Source of the DNA: an uncultured Opitutaceae bacterium
Lineage (GTDB): Bacteria > Verrucomicrobiota > Verrucomicrobiia > Opitutales > Opitutaceae
Assembly (NCBI GenBank): GCA_903891325.1
Contig: CAITEC010000025.1
Coordinates: 1 to 37,038 of the forward strand
DNA length: 37,038 nt
Direction: 5' to 3'
Part shown: in pieces, positions 15,344 to 22,898 of the stretch
How the letters are laid out: each line of letters starts with the position of its first letter
Position numbering within the stretch: the first letter of the stretch is position 1
The notes under the pieces: generated by a model
The model's database searches: none
What the model was told of the DNA's origin: nothing
What the model saw: the letters and a program-made list of their open reading frames with translations, nothing else
Translations under genes and position numbers: made by a program

Positions 15344-17063
15344 AGCCGGCCTCTATCTCCTCGAGGGTCTTTCCCTTGGTCTCGGGGAGCAGGAAGGCGG
15401 CGACCAGGAAGAAGATCAGGGTGAAGAAGGCCCAGAAGAGGAAAATCGACGTGTAGCCGTAGTGTCCGACAAAGGGGAGAAAAAGGGCGGCAATCCCCGT
15501 TGATATCGCCTGGTTGACCATCAGGCCGACGCCCATTCCGATCGACCGGATCCGCGTGGGCATGAGTTCGGTGAGCGCCAGCCAGACGCAGACCCCCGGG
15601 CCGGTGGCAAACGAGCCCATGAAGAGCATGATGCAGAACATGATGACCCTGCCCGTGTGGTGGCTCGGCGCCGGGCCGTAGGTGGCCCGCTTGATGACCG
15701 GGGATCCCCCGTTGGGGTCGGCCGGCAGGCTGAGGGTGGGGTGGGCGTCCCGGGTGTGCGCATAGGCCATCCACTCGTCCCCGCCCCGCCCGGTATAGGA
15801 ATAGAGGACGACAAGCTGACTCGCGCCCTCGCCGAGCGGGCGGCCGATCGCCGCGGGAGTGAGGTCCAGGCTTGTTCCGGCCGGGGCGGCCGAGTGCCCG
15901 GATGCCGCCACCGCGCTGCTGACCGCCCCGGTGACGTCGACACGCTGGGACTCGAATTGGTGAAAGGTGTAGGCGCCGGCCAGGAGGGAAATCGTGATCC
16001 CGGCGGTGCCGATCATGAGCATCCCCTTGCGCCCGAGCCGGTCGACGAGGAAAAATCCGAGAATCGTGAACACGCAGTTCACCGCGGAGATGGGCGGGGC
16101 GCTCCGGGCCGCCACGGCGGCGTCGAGGCCGGCCTGCTGGAGGATGACCACGACGTATTGGAGGAGGGAATTGACCCCGGTGGCCTGGGTCAGGCCGAGA
16201 ACGGCGCAGGCGAGCAGGAAGGGGACGATGTACTTCCGCTTGGCCAGCGAGGAGAGCATCTGCAGTCCGTCCCGGATCCTTCCGGACAGGGTGGGGGCGG
16301 CGGGCTTCGCAGCCCCCCTGTCGCGGGTGATGATCTCGGACATCTCCCGGAACTCCGTGCCCGCCTCGGCCTCGGAAAGGGACTTCCGCAGGACGGCAAG
16401 GGCCTGCTCGGGCCTTCCCTTGCGAAACAGCCAGCGCGGCGACTCGATGACGAAGAAGGTGCCAACCAGGAAGAGGACGGCCGGATAGATCGAGGAGACG
16501 AACATCCACCGCCAGGCGTGGTCCTCGGCCCGGAGCAGGGCGTCGCCCGTCACCCCGGCGGTGACGCCGGCGGCCACCGTATCCGTGTAGTGGGAGCCGA
16601 TATAGAAGGCCGACATGATCCCGACCGTCAGCGTCCACTGGAAAAAGGCCGTTCCCCTTCCGCGGATGGAGGCCGGAAGCCCCTCGGCGAGGTGGAGGGG
16701 AATGACAACGGCGATCATGCCCGCGCTGAGCCCCTGGAGTCCGCGGCCCAGGAAGAGGGGGACGAAGCCATGGGCGACGATGATCAGGGCGACGCTCGCG
16801 ACGAACATGACGGCCGCGCAGATCATGACCTTCTTGCGGCCGAAGATCTCGGCGGGAATGCCGGCGACGAGCGAGGAGAACATTCCGCCGCCCAGGACGG
16901 CCCCGACGATCAGCGACTTCTGCTGGAGCGTCAGGTTGATCGTCTTGTCAAGGTAGAGGAGGGCGGCCCCGATGATCCCGATGTCATAACCGTAAAGGAA
17001 GCCCCCCATGCCCGCGATGAAGAGCAGGATCAGGATGCGGCCTCGGTTGTATGATGCTGGCAT
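15333..17063 (-). CDS. MFS sugar porter with a large periplasmic insertion
   Basis: 576 aa, about 100 more than typical sugar porters. Family motifs are complete: GFLYGYDIGIIGA in TM1, FGRKK after TM2, IESPRWLF after TM6, VDRLGRKG between TM8 and TM9, and the terminal PETKGKTLEEIE. Two extracytoplasmic loops are enlarged: residues 157-182 between TM5 and TM6, and residues about 372-471 between TM9 and TM10, which is rich in Ser, Ala, Gly and Pro. It should import a monosaccharide by proton symport; the sugar cannot be read from the sequence. Its ATG directly follows the T-run of the terminator ending the upstream Ton operon, leaving no room for a normal leader. Confidence 0.9.
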   Translation of the reverse strand: MPASYNRGRILILLFIAGMGGFLYGYDIGIIGAALLYLDKTINLTLQQKSLIVGAVLGGGMFSSLVAGIPAEIFGRKKVMICAAVMFVASVALIIVAHGFVPLFLGRGLQGLSAGMIAVVIPLHLAEGLPASIRGRGTAFFQWTLTVGIMSAFYIGSHYTDTVAAGVTAGVTGDALLRAEDHAWRWMFVSSIYPAVLFLVGTFFVIESPRWLFRKGRPEQALAVLRKSLSEAEAGTEFREMSEIITRDRGAAKPAAPTLSGRIRDGLQMLSSLAKRKYIVPFLLACAVLGLTQATGVNSLLQYVVVILQQAGLDAAVAARSAPPISAVNCVFTILGFFLVDRLGRKGMLMIGTAGITISLLAGAYTFHQFESQRVDVTGAVSSAVAASGHSAAPAGTSLDLTPAAIGRPLGEGASQLVVLYSYTGRGGDEWMAYAHTRDAHPTLSLPADPNGGSPVIKRATYGPAPSHHTGRVIMFCIMLFMGSFATGPGVCVWLALTELMPTRIRSIGMGVGLMVNQAISTGIAALFLPFVGHYGYTSIFLFWAFFTLIFFLVAAFLLPETKGKTLEEIEAGFEG

Positions 17064-17095
17064 AAAAAGAAAGCCGCGCCCCGGGGGGCGCGGCT
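17064..17095 (-). terminator. Intrinsic terminator of the Ton operon, abutting the porter start
   Basis: On the - strand a 9-bp stem AGCCGCGCC/GGCGCGGCT (17072-17080 with 17087-17095) with a 6-nt loop is followed by TTCTTTTT. The T-run ends one base before the ATG of the sugar porter. It closes the long operon that ends with the coiled-coil gene at 17129-17668, or acts as an attenuator for the porter. Confidence 0.8.
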
Positions 17096-17128
17096 CAAAT
17101 CGGGCCTTTCACGCGTGTACCCGCTCCG

Positions 17129-17668
17129 TCATTCGGACGGGGGGGCTGCGGGGGGGGCGGGGAGCCGGGTCAGGAAGCTCTTGGAGGCGTGCTGGGAGAT
17201 GATGTCCACGATGCGCTGGGCCTCGAGCTCGGCGTCCCGTTCGGCGACCCGGGCCTGCTCGACCTGCTTGCTGAGGTCAAAGGAGACCGTGTTGTCCTGC
17301 TCGCGCTGCTTCTGGAGCGCATCGAGCTGGAGCTGGAGGTCGGCGATGTCCTTGTTGTAGCGGTCGACCGAGGTTTCGGCCTGTTCGGTCTCAGTGCGGA
17401 TCTTGTCCCGGGCCGCCTTCTTCTTGGCGGCCGCATCGGCCTCCTTGCGGGCCTCCTCGGCGGCCGCGTCGGCCGCGCGCTTGTCGGCGTCCACGCGGGC
17501 CTTCTGCTCGATCTCGGCCTTGCGCGCCGCATCCTCGGCCTTCTGGCGGGCGGCCGCCTCGGTGTGGGCCTTCTCCTTGGCCGCGGTCTCAGCCGAGGTC
17601 TGCTGGTAGAAGAACAGGAATATGATGAGCAGGATTCCCGGGAAAATGACGAACATCCATTTTTTCAT
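17129..17668 (-). CDS. Membrane-anchored coiled-coil protein of unknown function (last gene of Ton operon)
   Basis: 179 aa. A single N-terminal membrane segment (MFVIFPGILLIIFLFFY) is followed by an Ala/Lys/Glu-rich helical region (about 26-160) that should form a long periplasmic coiled coil, then a Pro-rich tail (APPAAPPSE). The layout matches the neighbouring gene at 17713-18258, so the two look like a divergent paralogous pair. The central part resembles TolA-like Ala/Lys-rich stalks only in composition. Operon position suggests a role with the ExbB-ExbD-TonB complex. A run of nine C residues precedes the start where a Shine-Dalgarno site would be expected. Confidence 0.75.
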   Translation of the reverse strand: MKKWMFVIFPGILLIIFLFFYQQTSAETAAKEKAHTEAAARQKAEDAARKAEIEQKARVDADKRAADAAAEEARKEADAAAKKKAARDKIRTETEQAETSVDRYNKDIADLQLQLDALQKQREQDNTVSFDLSKQVEQARVAERDAELEAQRIVDIISQHASKSFLTRLPAPPAAPPSE

Positions 17669-17712
17669 GAGAAGGGGGGGGGCTGTGTGGGAACGGCTTG
17701 CCGAATTGGCGG

Positions 17713-18258
17713 TTATTTCTTGGGGGCGACCGCGGCGGCCCGGGCGGCGGCCTCAAAGGCGGCGTCAGCGGTGGTGATCTGGGTGAGGACGGCGGTCAGG
17801 CTCTGCACGTTGGCATCCACCTTGGAGGTCTCGATCTGGAGGAAGTCGAGGTCGCCGGCCGCGATCTTCTTTTCGTCGTCGATGCGCTTGATCTGCTCCT
17901 TCACGTCCCTGATGTCCTTGACCAGGGCGTTGTATTTGTCCCGAAGCTTTGCGTCCTCGTTGCGGGCAAGTTCAAGCGTCTGCTTGGCGGCCTCCATCTC
18001 CTCCTTGTATTCCTGCTCCTTCTTTGCCTTGGCCTCGCGCTCGGCCTTGCGCTTGGCCTCGGCGACGGTGGCATCCTCGACGGCCTTCTTGCGCTGGCGG
18101 TTTTCCTCAGTGATGGCCTGCTCCTTCTTCTCGCGCTTGGCCTGTTCACGGGCTTCCTGCTTGGCCTGGTAGCCGGCGCTGAAGTTCCAGTAATAGGCCG
18201 CAAAGAGGACCAGGAGAATGATCGGAATGAAAAAATAAGCCGACTTTTTGTTCTTCAT
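17713..18258 (-). CDS. Membrane-anchored coiled-coil protein of unknown function
   Basis: 181 aa. One N-terminal membrane segment (AYFFIPIILLVLFAAYYW) is followed by a highly charged coiled coil rich in Lys, Glu and Ala through about residue 150 and an Ala-rich end. No enzymatic motif is visible. It lies between the TPR gene and a similar coiled-coil gene, with small gaps, in the same transcription unit. A run of nine C residues again precedes the start codon. A structural role bridging the Ton complex and periplasm is an inference from position. Confidence 0.75.
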   Translation of the reverse strand: MKNKKSAYFFIPIILLVLFAAYYWNFSAGYQAKQEAREQAKREKKEQAITEENRQRKKAVEDATVAEAKRKAEREAKAKKEQEYKEEMEAAKQTLELARNEDAKLRDKYNALVKDIRDVKEQIKRIDDEKKIAAGDLDFLQIETSKVDANVQSLTAVLTQITTADAAFEAAARAAAVAPKK

Positions 18259-18280
18259 GGGAAAGGGGGGGGGCGCTTGA

Positions 18281-19765
18281 TTACGCGGACGGGGGGGTGG
18301 CCGGGGCCTTGGAATCGCTCAGCTCCTTGATGCGGGAGGCGATCGCGTCGCGCAGCTGCTCCAGCTCCGAGTCCCTCTTTGCCTCCGGGTAGTTCTTGGC
18401 GGCGTCGCAGGCCTTCAGGGCCTCGGCGTACTTCTGGATCTCGTAGGCCGCATAGGCCACGTTCATGTAGGTGGCGTAGATATTGGAGACATGTCCCTTC
18501 TGGAGGGCGGAGACGTAGTAGGGGTAGGCGTCCTGCGGGTTGTCCATCGACGTGTAGATCTGCCCGATTGCAAAATCGATGTCGCCGTTGTCCTGGAAGA
18601 GCTTCGCGGCATCCTTGTAGGCGTCGATCGCCTGGACGTTCTCGTTGATCTGCTGGTAGCAGTAGGCGAGGATCTGCCAATTGGAGAAGATCGGGTCGAT
18701 GCCCCCGTTCCTGAGCCCGGCGGACAGCAGTTCCGTCGCCCGGCCGAACTGGCCGAGGTCGTAGTAGATCGTGACCAGGTTCAGGTTGTCCTTCTGGTCG
18801 GTCATCAGGCCGCGGGACTGCGCCTTCTCGATCGTGTTGATCGCGCGGATGTAGTACTTCTTGGACTCCGAGTGGTCCTTGGTGTTCTCCGCCAGGTTGA
18901 GGTAGATCTGCATCAGCTGCGGCGGGTAGTTCTTGCTCTCGGGCTTGTGGAGGACCAGCAGCTCGAGGATTTCACCGGCCTTGGCCAGCTCGCCCTTCTG
19001 CTCGGCGACGGCGGCCTCGATGTAGTAGAGCTCATCCCGGGGATGGACCGCCATCAGCACGCCCTTGTGGGCCTCCTCGGCCGCCTGCGTGAGGTAGCTG
19101 TCAACGGACGTGCCGGTGGAGGTTGCGGCCAGGTTGAAGAGCATGTCGGCCAGGGAGAGCTGGTCGTCCTGGTTGATCCTCGGGTTGGTCGCCAGCCAGC
19201 GGCGCATGTAGACGACCGCCTTCTCGATGTAAGCCCGCTGGCGCTCCTGGCGCTCGGCGAGATCCGGCCCCGGGCCCGTCTTGATCGATGACCCGACCTG
19301 CGTATAGATCTGGGCGAGGTAGTGGACGATGTCGTTGACGTTCGACTGGTAGAAGTAGGAGGGGTGCTTCGCGCAGAGGGCGAGGGTGGCCTCCCACGGG
19401 GGAATCGCCTCCTCGAACCGGTCGACCTGCACCAGGAGCTTGGCCTTGGTGTCCAGGATCATGGCCGTGTCGTAGCCGCCCTGGTAGGTGGTCGCGTCAA
19501 CCGACGCCTCCATCGTGCCCAGGAGGGCCAGCGCGCCCGGCCAGTCCTTTGCATCGATCAGGGGCTTCAGCTCCTCGAATTGCGCGCTGACCTTGTCGGA
19601 GAGGGACGGGCCGTTGTCAACCGGGCCGTTGCTTCCATCCTTGCCGGACGAGACGGCATCGTCGTGGAACCCGCCCATGTCGGCGGAAAGCCGCGCGGCG
19701 GGAAGGGCTGCCAGGGCAATGCCGGCGACAAGGCGGGCGATCAATCTGAGTTTGTCAGGGCGCAC
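18281..19765 (-). CDS. Secreted TPR-repeat protein of the Ton operon
   Basis: 494 aa from GTG 19765, which lies 5 nt after the tonB stop and gives a good signal peptide (LRLIARLVAGIALAALPAARLSA). A longer reading from 19891 would run through the tonB 3' end and lacks a signal. The mature protein is mostly helical TPR-like repeats, for example NWQILAYCYQQINENVQAID and the following DNGDIDFAIGQIYTSMDNPQ. Periplasmic TPR proteins in exbB-exbD-tonB operons are thought to help assemble or couple the transporter. It sits between tonB and the two coiled-coil genes. Confidence 0.85.
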   Translation of the reverse strand: MRPDKLRLIARLVAGIALAALPAARLSADMGGFHDDAVSSGKDGSNGPVDNGPSLSDKVSAQFEELKPLIDAKDWPGALALLGTMEASVDATTYQGGYDTAMILDTKAKLLVQVDRFEEAIPPWEATLALCAKHPSYFYQSNVNDIVHYLAQIYTQVGSSIKTGPGPDLAERQERQRAYIEKAVVYMRRWLATNPRINQDDQLSLADMLFNLAATSTGTSVDSYLTQAAEEAHKGVLMAVHPRDELYYIEAAVAEQKGELAKAGEILELLVLHKPESKNYPPQLMQIYLNLAENTKDHSESKKYYIRAINTIEKAQSRGLMTDQKDNLNLVTIYYDLGQFGRATELLSAGLRNGGIDPIFSNWQILAYCYQQINENVQAIDAYKDAAKLFQDNGDIDFAIGQIYTSMDNPQDAYPYYVSALQKGHVSNIYATYMNVAYAAYEIQKYAEALKACDAAKNYPEAKRDSELEQLRDAIASRIKELSDSKAPATPPSA

Positions 19766-19769
19766 GGTG

Positions 19770-20420
19770 TCATTCGTTGTCGTTGAGAGTGAAATTAATG
19801 GGCAACTCCACATGGGAAGGGACGGCGCGTCCGCTCTTCCGCGGCGGCTTGAATTTCCACCGGGAGACGCCCCTGATCGCATTTTCCTCAAATCCGCGAT
19901 TCGTCGAGTTCACGACGTACGGCTCGTGGACGTTGCCGGTCGCATCGACGATGAACCCGACGACAACGGTGCCGGTGATCCGATTCCGCCTCATGTCGAA
20001 GGGGTAGGTGATCGGGGCCTTGTAGGTGATGATGACGGGCTGATCGAGCTCCGACTCGTCGAAGATCTTGATGCCCGACTTCCATCCGGTCCCGCCGGTG
20101 GGGACGATCATCTGGGCCTTGGCGATCTGCACATTCTCCGGCGGCGGGGGCTGAAGGGGCTGGACAAACGAGGTGTCGAGCACCGGCTGGGGGACGTCGT
20201 TCTGCATCGGGGGCGCGAACTCGATCGTGATCGGCTTGACCGAATCGTCCTCCACTTCCTGGGTGTCGGGCTCGATCTTCGGCATCGTGATCTCGATCAC
20301 CTTCTCCACCTCCGGCGGCTTCGGCTTGGGGGGGTGGCTCTTGAAGATGTTCCCGTACTCGGCGAGTCCGACGTGGACGAGCACTGAAAAGATGATACCT
20401 ATGACCAAATCGCGGCGCAT
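19770..20420 (-). CDS. tonB: TonB-family energy transducer
   Basis: 216 aa. A short N-terminal membrane anchor (VIGIIFSVLVHVGLAEYG, with the conserved His) is followed by a Pro/Lys/Glu-rich spacer (about 30-80). The C-terminal TonB domain (about 135-210) has YPFDMRRNRITGTVVVGF, then WKFKPPRKSG and a final beta strand. It transmits proton-motive energy from ExbB/ExbD to outer-membrane receptors. The two exbD genes and exbB precede it. No TonB-dependent receptor lies in the window. Confidence 0.92.
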   Translation of the reverse strand: MRRDLVIGIIFSVLVHVGLAEYGNIFKSHPPKPKPPEVEKVIEITMPKIEPDTQEVEDDSVKPITIEFAPPMQNDVPQPVLDTSFVQPLQPPPPENVQIAKAQMIVPTGGTGWKSGIKIFDESELDQPVIITYKAPITYPFDMRRNRITGTVVVGFIVDATGNVHEPYVVNSTNRGFEENAIRGVSRWKFKPPRKSGRAVPSHVELPINFTLNDNE

Positions 20421-20448
20421 GGGAATGGTTGGCTTTCGGTGCGGGGGG

Positions 20449-20883
20449 TTACCGGCCCGAGGGCCTCAGGGGATAGGCTGTCTCGACGGAGACTTGGGTG
20501 ATGTTGGCCTTGCGGACCTCGTCGAGGGCCAGGACCACGGCGCCGAACTTGGCCTTCGTGTCGCCGGTCACCAGGACGTGGGGATTGGATACGCGCTGCT
20601 TGTAGGCCTCGAGCCGGCCGCTGATGTCCTCGACATTGATCGGCTCGCGGTTCCAGAAGCAGGCGCCGGTGTCCGACATCTGGAGCGTCACGAGCGTGTC
20701 GTCCGGAACCGGCGACGGCGGGGCGGCAACCGGCAGCTGGACGGGCACCGACACAATCTTGTCGAGCGAGATCGTGAAAAGGACGAAAGTGGCCAGCAGG
20801 AAGAAGATGACATCGATCAGGGGGATGATCTCGATGCGGGCCGCCTTCTTGCCGTCTTGTGCTCTCGGTGCGCTTCCAGCCAT
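20449..20883 (-). CDS. exbD: ExbD/TolR-family biopolymer transport protein (second copy)
   Basis: 144 aa. The single membrane helix has the proton-path aspartate in IEIIPLIDVIFFLLATFVLF, followed by the periplasmic ExbD domain (SDTGACFWNREPINVEDISG, then VLVTGDTKAKFGAVVLALDE). It resembles the preceding exbD gene closely in the N-terminal 50 residues but diverges after the membrane helix. The pair may form hetero-oligomers in the ExbB ring. It lies 34 bp after the first exbD and 28 bp before tonB. Confidence 0.93.
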   Translation of the reverse strand: MAGSAPRAQDGKKAARIEIIPLIDVIFFLLATFVLFTISLDKIVSVPVQLPVAAPPSPVPDDTLVTLQMSDTGACFWNREPINVEDISGRLEAYKQRVSNPHVLVTGDTKAKFGAVVLALDEVRKANITQVSVETAYPLRPSGR

Positions 20884-20917
20884 AAATGGGTGTGTTTTGT
20901 TTGGGGTGGGGGCGGCG

Positions 20918-21358
20918 TCAGGTCATGCTCGCCCGCTTGGAGTGCGTCTCGATCAGGACCTTGTGGATCCCGGCTTTCCGCGCCTCATTGAGCACGTAGA
21001 CGGCGACGCTGAACATCGCATCGGCATCGCCGTTGATCAGGACGTGCGCGTCGGGATCGGGATGCTGGATGTGGAACTGCTGCAGGTTCTTGATGAAATC
21101 CTCCATCGTGATCGGGTCCTTGTTCCAGGCGATGGTCCCGTCCTGCATCACGGTCACCGTCGCGGTGTCGGCGGGATCCCTGGGCTCGCCGGTCTGGGCC
21201 TCGGGAAGGTTGACCCGGGGACCGTTGGACTTGTTCAGGGCGAGCGTGAAGAGAACGAAGGTCGCAAGCAGGAAGAAGATGACGTCGATCAGGGGAATGA
21301 TCTCGATGCGGGCCTTCTTCTTCCCGCCGCTGGTGCGTTGGCTGCCTCCTCCGGCCAT
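20918..21358 (-). CDS. exbD: ExbD/TolR-family biopolymer transport protein (first copy)
   Basis: 146 aa. A Gly/Lys-rich cytosolic start leads into the same membrane helix as the second copy (IEIIPLIDVIFFLLATFVLF), with the key Asp. The periplasmic domain has DGTIAWNKDPITMEDFIKNL and HVLINGDADAMFSVAVYVLN. Second gene of the exbB-exbD-exbD-tonB series. Confidence 0.93.
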   Translation of the reverse strand: MAGGGSQRTSGGKKKARIEIIPLIDVIFFLLATFVLFTLALNKSNGPRVNLPEAQTGEPRDPADTATVTVMQDGTIAWNKDPITMEDFIKNLQQFHIQHPDPDAHVLINGDADAMFSVAVYVLNEARKAGIHKVLIETHSKRASMT

Positions 21359-21379
21359 GGGTGCGCGAGGGTTGGGGGA

Positions 21380-22069
21380 TCAGCGGCCGGCCGACTTCTC
21401 GGCGTCGGACTTCGCGATGAGGATCTCGAGGGCGTGGGAGGCGTCGGAAATCTCCTGCTTTGCCTGCTCCGTGCGCGCATTCAGGTAATTGTAGGGCAGG
21501 AGGCAGCACACCGCGATAAACAGGCCGCAGCAGGTCGCGATGAGGGCCTCGGCCACGCCGCCCGTGATCTGGCCGGCGGCGTCACCGATGCTTCCGCCGC
21601 CGGTGTTCAGGGCGCTGAAGGTGCGCATCATGCCGGTGACGGTGCCCAGGAGGCCGAGGAGGGGGGCCGCGGTGATGGCGGTGTCGAGGACGGCCATCCC
21701 CTGCTGGTAGCGGGCGAGCTCCTGGCCGGAGGCGCGGATGAAGGCGTTGGAGAGGGAGTATTCGCGGTTCGTGAGGCTGTAGACCAGGATCCGGGCGACG
21801 GTGTCCTTGCTCTTCTTGCCCAGCTCGAGGGCGCCGCTGATGTTGTTCTTCTCAACCCGCTCGAGCATGCTGGCGACCACCTCGGGCTCGCGGCTGGCGT
21901 TTTCGCGGATGATGAACAGGATTCGCTCGATCACGACCGTCAGGGCGATGAAGGAGAGGAGAAGAATCGCCCACATGACCGGGCCGCCGTTCTGAAAGAG
22001 CTCCATGAAGCTCATTGGGCTGCCGTCCGAATTCGTGAGGAGGAACGCGAGGGGGAGACTGTGTATCAT
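21380..22069 (-). CDS. exbB: ExbB/MotA/TolQ-family proton channel
   Basis: 229 aa from ATG 22069; an upstream ATG at 22126 would add 19 residues without family similarity. The first membrane segment is VMWAILLLSFIALTVVIERI. The conserved core is AITAAPLLGLLGTVTGMMRTF with the channel-lining Thr, followed by GGVAEALIATCCGLFIAVCC. It forms the pentameric ring that, with ExbD, converts proton flow into movement of TonB. It is the first gene of the operon; no clear Shine-Dalgarno sequence precedes it. Confidence 0.93.
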   Translation of the reverse strand: MIHSLPLAFLLTNSDGSPMSFMELFQNGGPVMWAILLLSFIALTVVIERILFIIRENASREPEVVASMLERVEKNNISGALELGKKSKDTVARILVYSLTNREYSLSNAFIRASGQELARYQQGMAVLDTAITAAPLLGLLGTVTGMMRTFSALNTGGGSIGDAAGQITGGVAEALIATCCGLFIAVCCLLPYNYLNARTEQAKQEISDASHALEILIAKSDAEKSAGR

Positions 22070-22437
22070 AGTGTGGTGGGTTGGAAGTGTGGCGAATGAA
22101 TCAAAAAACGGCGAGGCGGGGGCCACCCGCGGGCCGCGTCCGTCGATGAATAATCGACCGGGCGGAAAGGCGGGAAAAGACGAACCGGGCAGCAGCAGCA
22201 GTAAGTCTGGATTTCAAGTGCGAGGAGCAAGGTGGCTTCATCCCAATTCGGGTGTCAATCCACTTTGTCAAGGGAAGGGCGGAAATAATTTTGATGGAAA
22301 TTGTCGCGGCGGTTTTCCAACGGGCAAAACGCGGGCGGGGGCTCGATGCAAGTGCGGCGATGGCAAAAAGCGGTCGGTGCGTCGGCGGGCCATGGGGAGG
22401 GCCCTCCTTCGTTCGCTGGGTGGCGAACTACGGCGGG
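22070..22437. other. Intergenic stretch between exbB and the tRNA cluster
   Basis: About 370 bp without a credible gene. It should contain the exbB operon promoter (reading leftward) and the end of the tRNA transcript. A minor hairpin, GTTCGC-TGGGTG-GCGAAC, lies near 22411-22428. Open frames here have no family resemblance. Confidence 0.5.
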
Positions 22438-22475
22438 CCAATTTTTCGTCGGCGCTTTGCGCGACGAAAAATTGG
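22438..22475 (-). other. Hairpin immediately downstream of tRNA-Gln
   Basis: CCAATTTTTCGTC and GACGAAAAATTGG form a perfect 13-bp stem, with GCGC-TTT-GCGC as an inner stem. The right arm includes the encoded CCA of tRNA-Gln, so the hairpin starts at the tRNA's 3' end on the - strand. It is probably a termination or 3'-processing structure of the Lys-Thr-Gln transcript, although no T-run follows. Confidence 0.6.
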
Positions 22476-22546
22476 CTGCCCGGCTAGGAGTCGAACCTAG
22501 ACAAGCAGAGTCAGAATCTGCTGTGCTACCATTACACCACCAGGCA
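22473..22546 (-). tRNA. tRNA-Gln(CTG)
   Basis: Starts with TGCCTGG at 22546 and ends with CCGGGCA, G and an encoded CCA. The anticodon arm GCAGA-TTCTGAC-TCTGC gives CTG. The T-loop GGTTCGACTCC is normal. The acceptor stem pairs fully, with one T-G wobble. Last of three tRNAs in a row. Confidence 0.93.
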
Positions 22547-22559
22547 GTGGAAAGAGAAA

Positions 22560-22631
22560 AGCCGGCGACGGGAGTCGAACCTGCAACCGCCTGTTTACAA
22601 AACAGGTGCTCTACCATTGAGCTACACCGGC
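22560..22631 (-). tRNA. tRNA-Thr(TGT)
   Basis: Starts with GCCGGTG at 22631 and ends with CGCCGGC plus the discriminator base; CCA is not encoded. The anticodon arm CCTGT-TTTGTAA-ACAGG gives TGT. The middle tRNA of the Lys-Thr-Gln cluster. Confidence 0.93.
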
Positions 22632-22667
22632 GCTTGGACCGAAAGAGGCTGGAAAGAACGGTGAAAA

Positions 22668-22739
22668 TGGCTCCCCGGGGACTCGAACCCCGAACCTACT
22701 GATTAAGAGTCAGCTGCTCTACCATTGAGCTAGGAAGCC
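22668..22739 (-). tRNA. tRNA-Lys(CTT)
   Basis: Starts with GGCTTCC at 22739 and ends with GGGAGCC and discriminator A; CCA is not encoded. The anticodon loop CTCTTAA gives CTT. First tRNA of the cluster, with a -35-like TTGACA about 40 bp upstream. Confidence 0.93.
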
Positions 22740-22764
22740 AAAATCCGAGCTGTTCAAGCTCTCA

Positions 22765-22783
22765 AACGGGTACCCGTTGTCAA
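22765..22783 (-). promoter_or_regulatory. Promoter region of the tRNA cluster with an overlapping palindrome
   Basis: On the - strand TTGACA (22783-22778) is a consensus -35 box placed 39 bp before tRNA-Lys. The perfect 14-bp palindrome AACGGGTACCCGTT (22765-22778) fills the spacer. No good -10 box is visible. The palindrome could bind a regulator or be chance. Confidence 0.45.
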
Positions 22784-22804
22784 GAGGCTATCGCGACGAG
22801 TGCC

Positions 22805-22836
22805 GTCCAAAATGTCCCTCTGGGGGCATTTTGGAC
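22805..22836 (+). promoter_or_regulatory. Strong hairpin upstream of rpmI
   Basis: GTCCAAAATGTCCC and GGGGCATTTTGGAC pair over 14 bp (one G-U wobble) on a TCTG tetraloop, 63 bp before the rpmI ATG. It could be a leader structure for autoregulation of the rpmI-rplT operon (L20 represses its own operon in other bacteria) or a dispersed palindrome. No T-run follows, so it is not an intrinsic terminator. Confidence 0.5.
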
Positions 22837-22898
22837 CGCAGCGTGCAACTTTGCCCTTGCCAATGGGGCCCTGCATCCCTGTTTTTAACCCTTCCTCC

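Noticed and set aside
15657-17054. A 465-codon open frame on the + strand opposite the sugar porter
   Set aside because: Antisense shadow of a gene with complete sugar-porter motifs; composition is Gly/Asp/Arg-rich.
22005-22487. A 160-codon open frame between exbB and the tRNAs on the + strand
   Set aside because: It overlaps the exbB 5' end and the tRNA-Gln trailer hairpin, and the product has no family resemblance.
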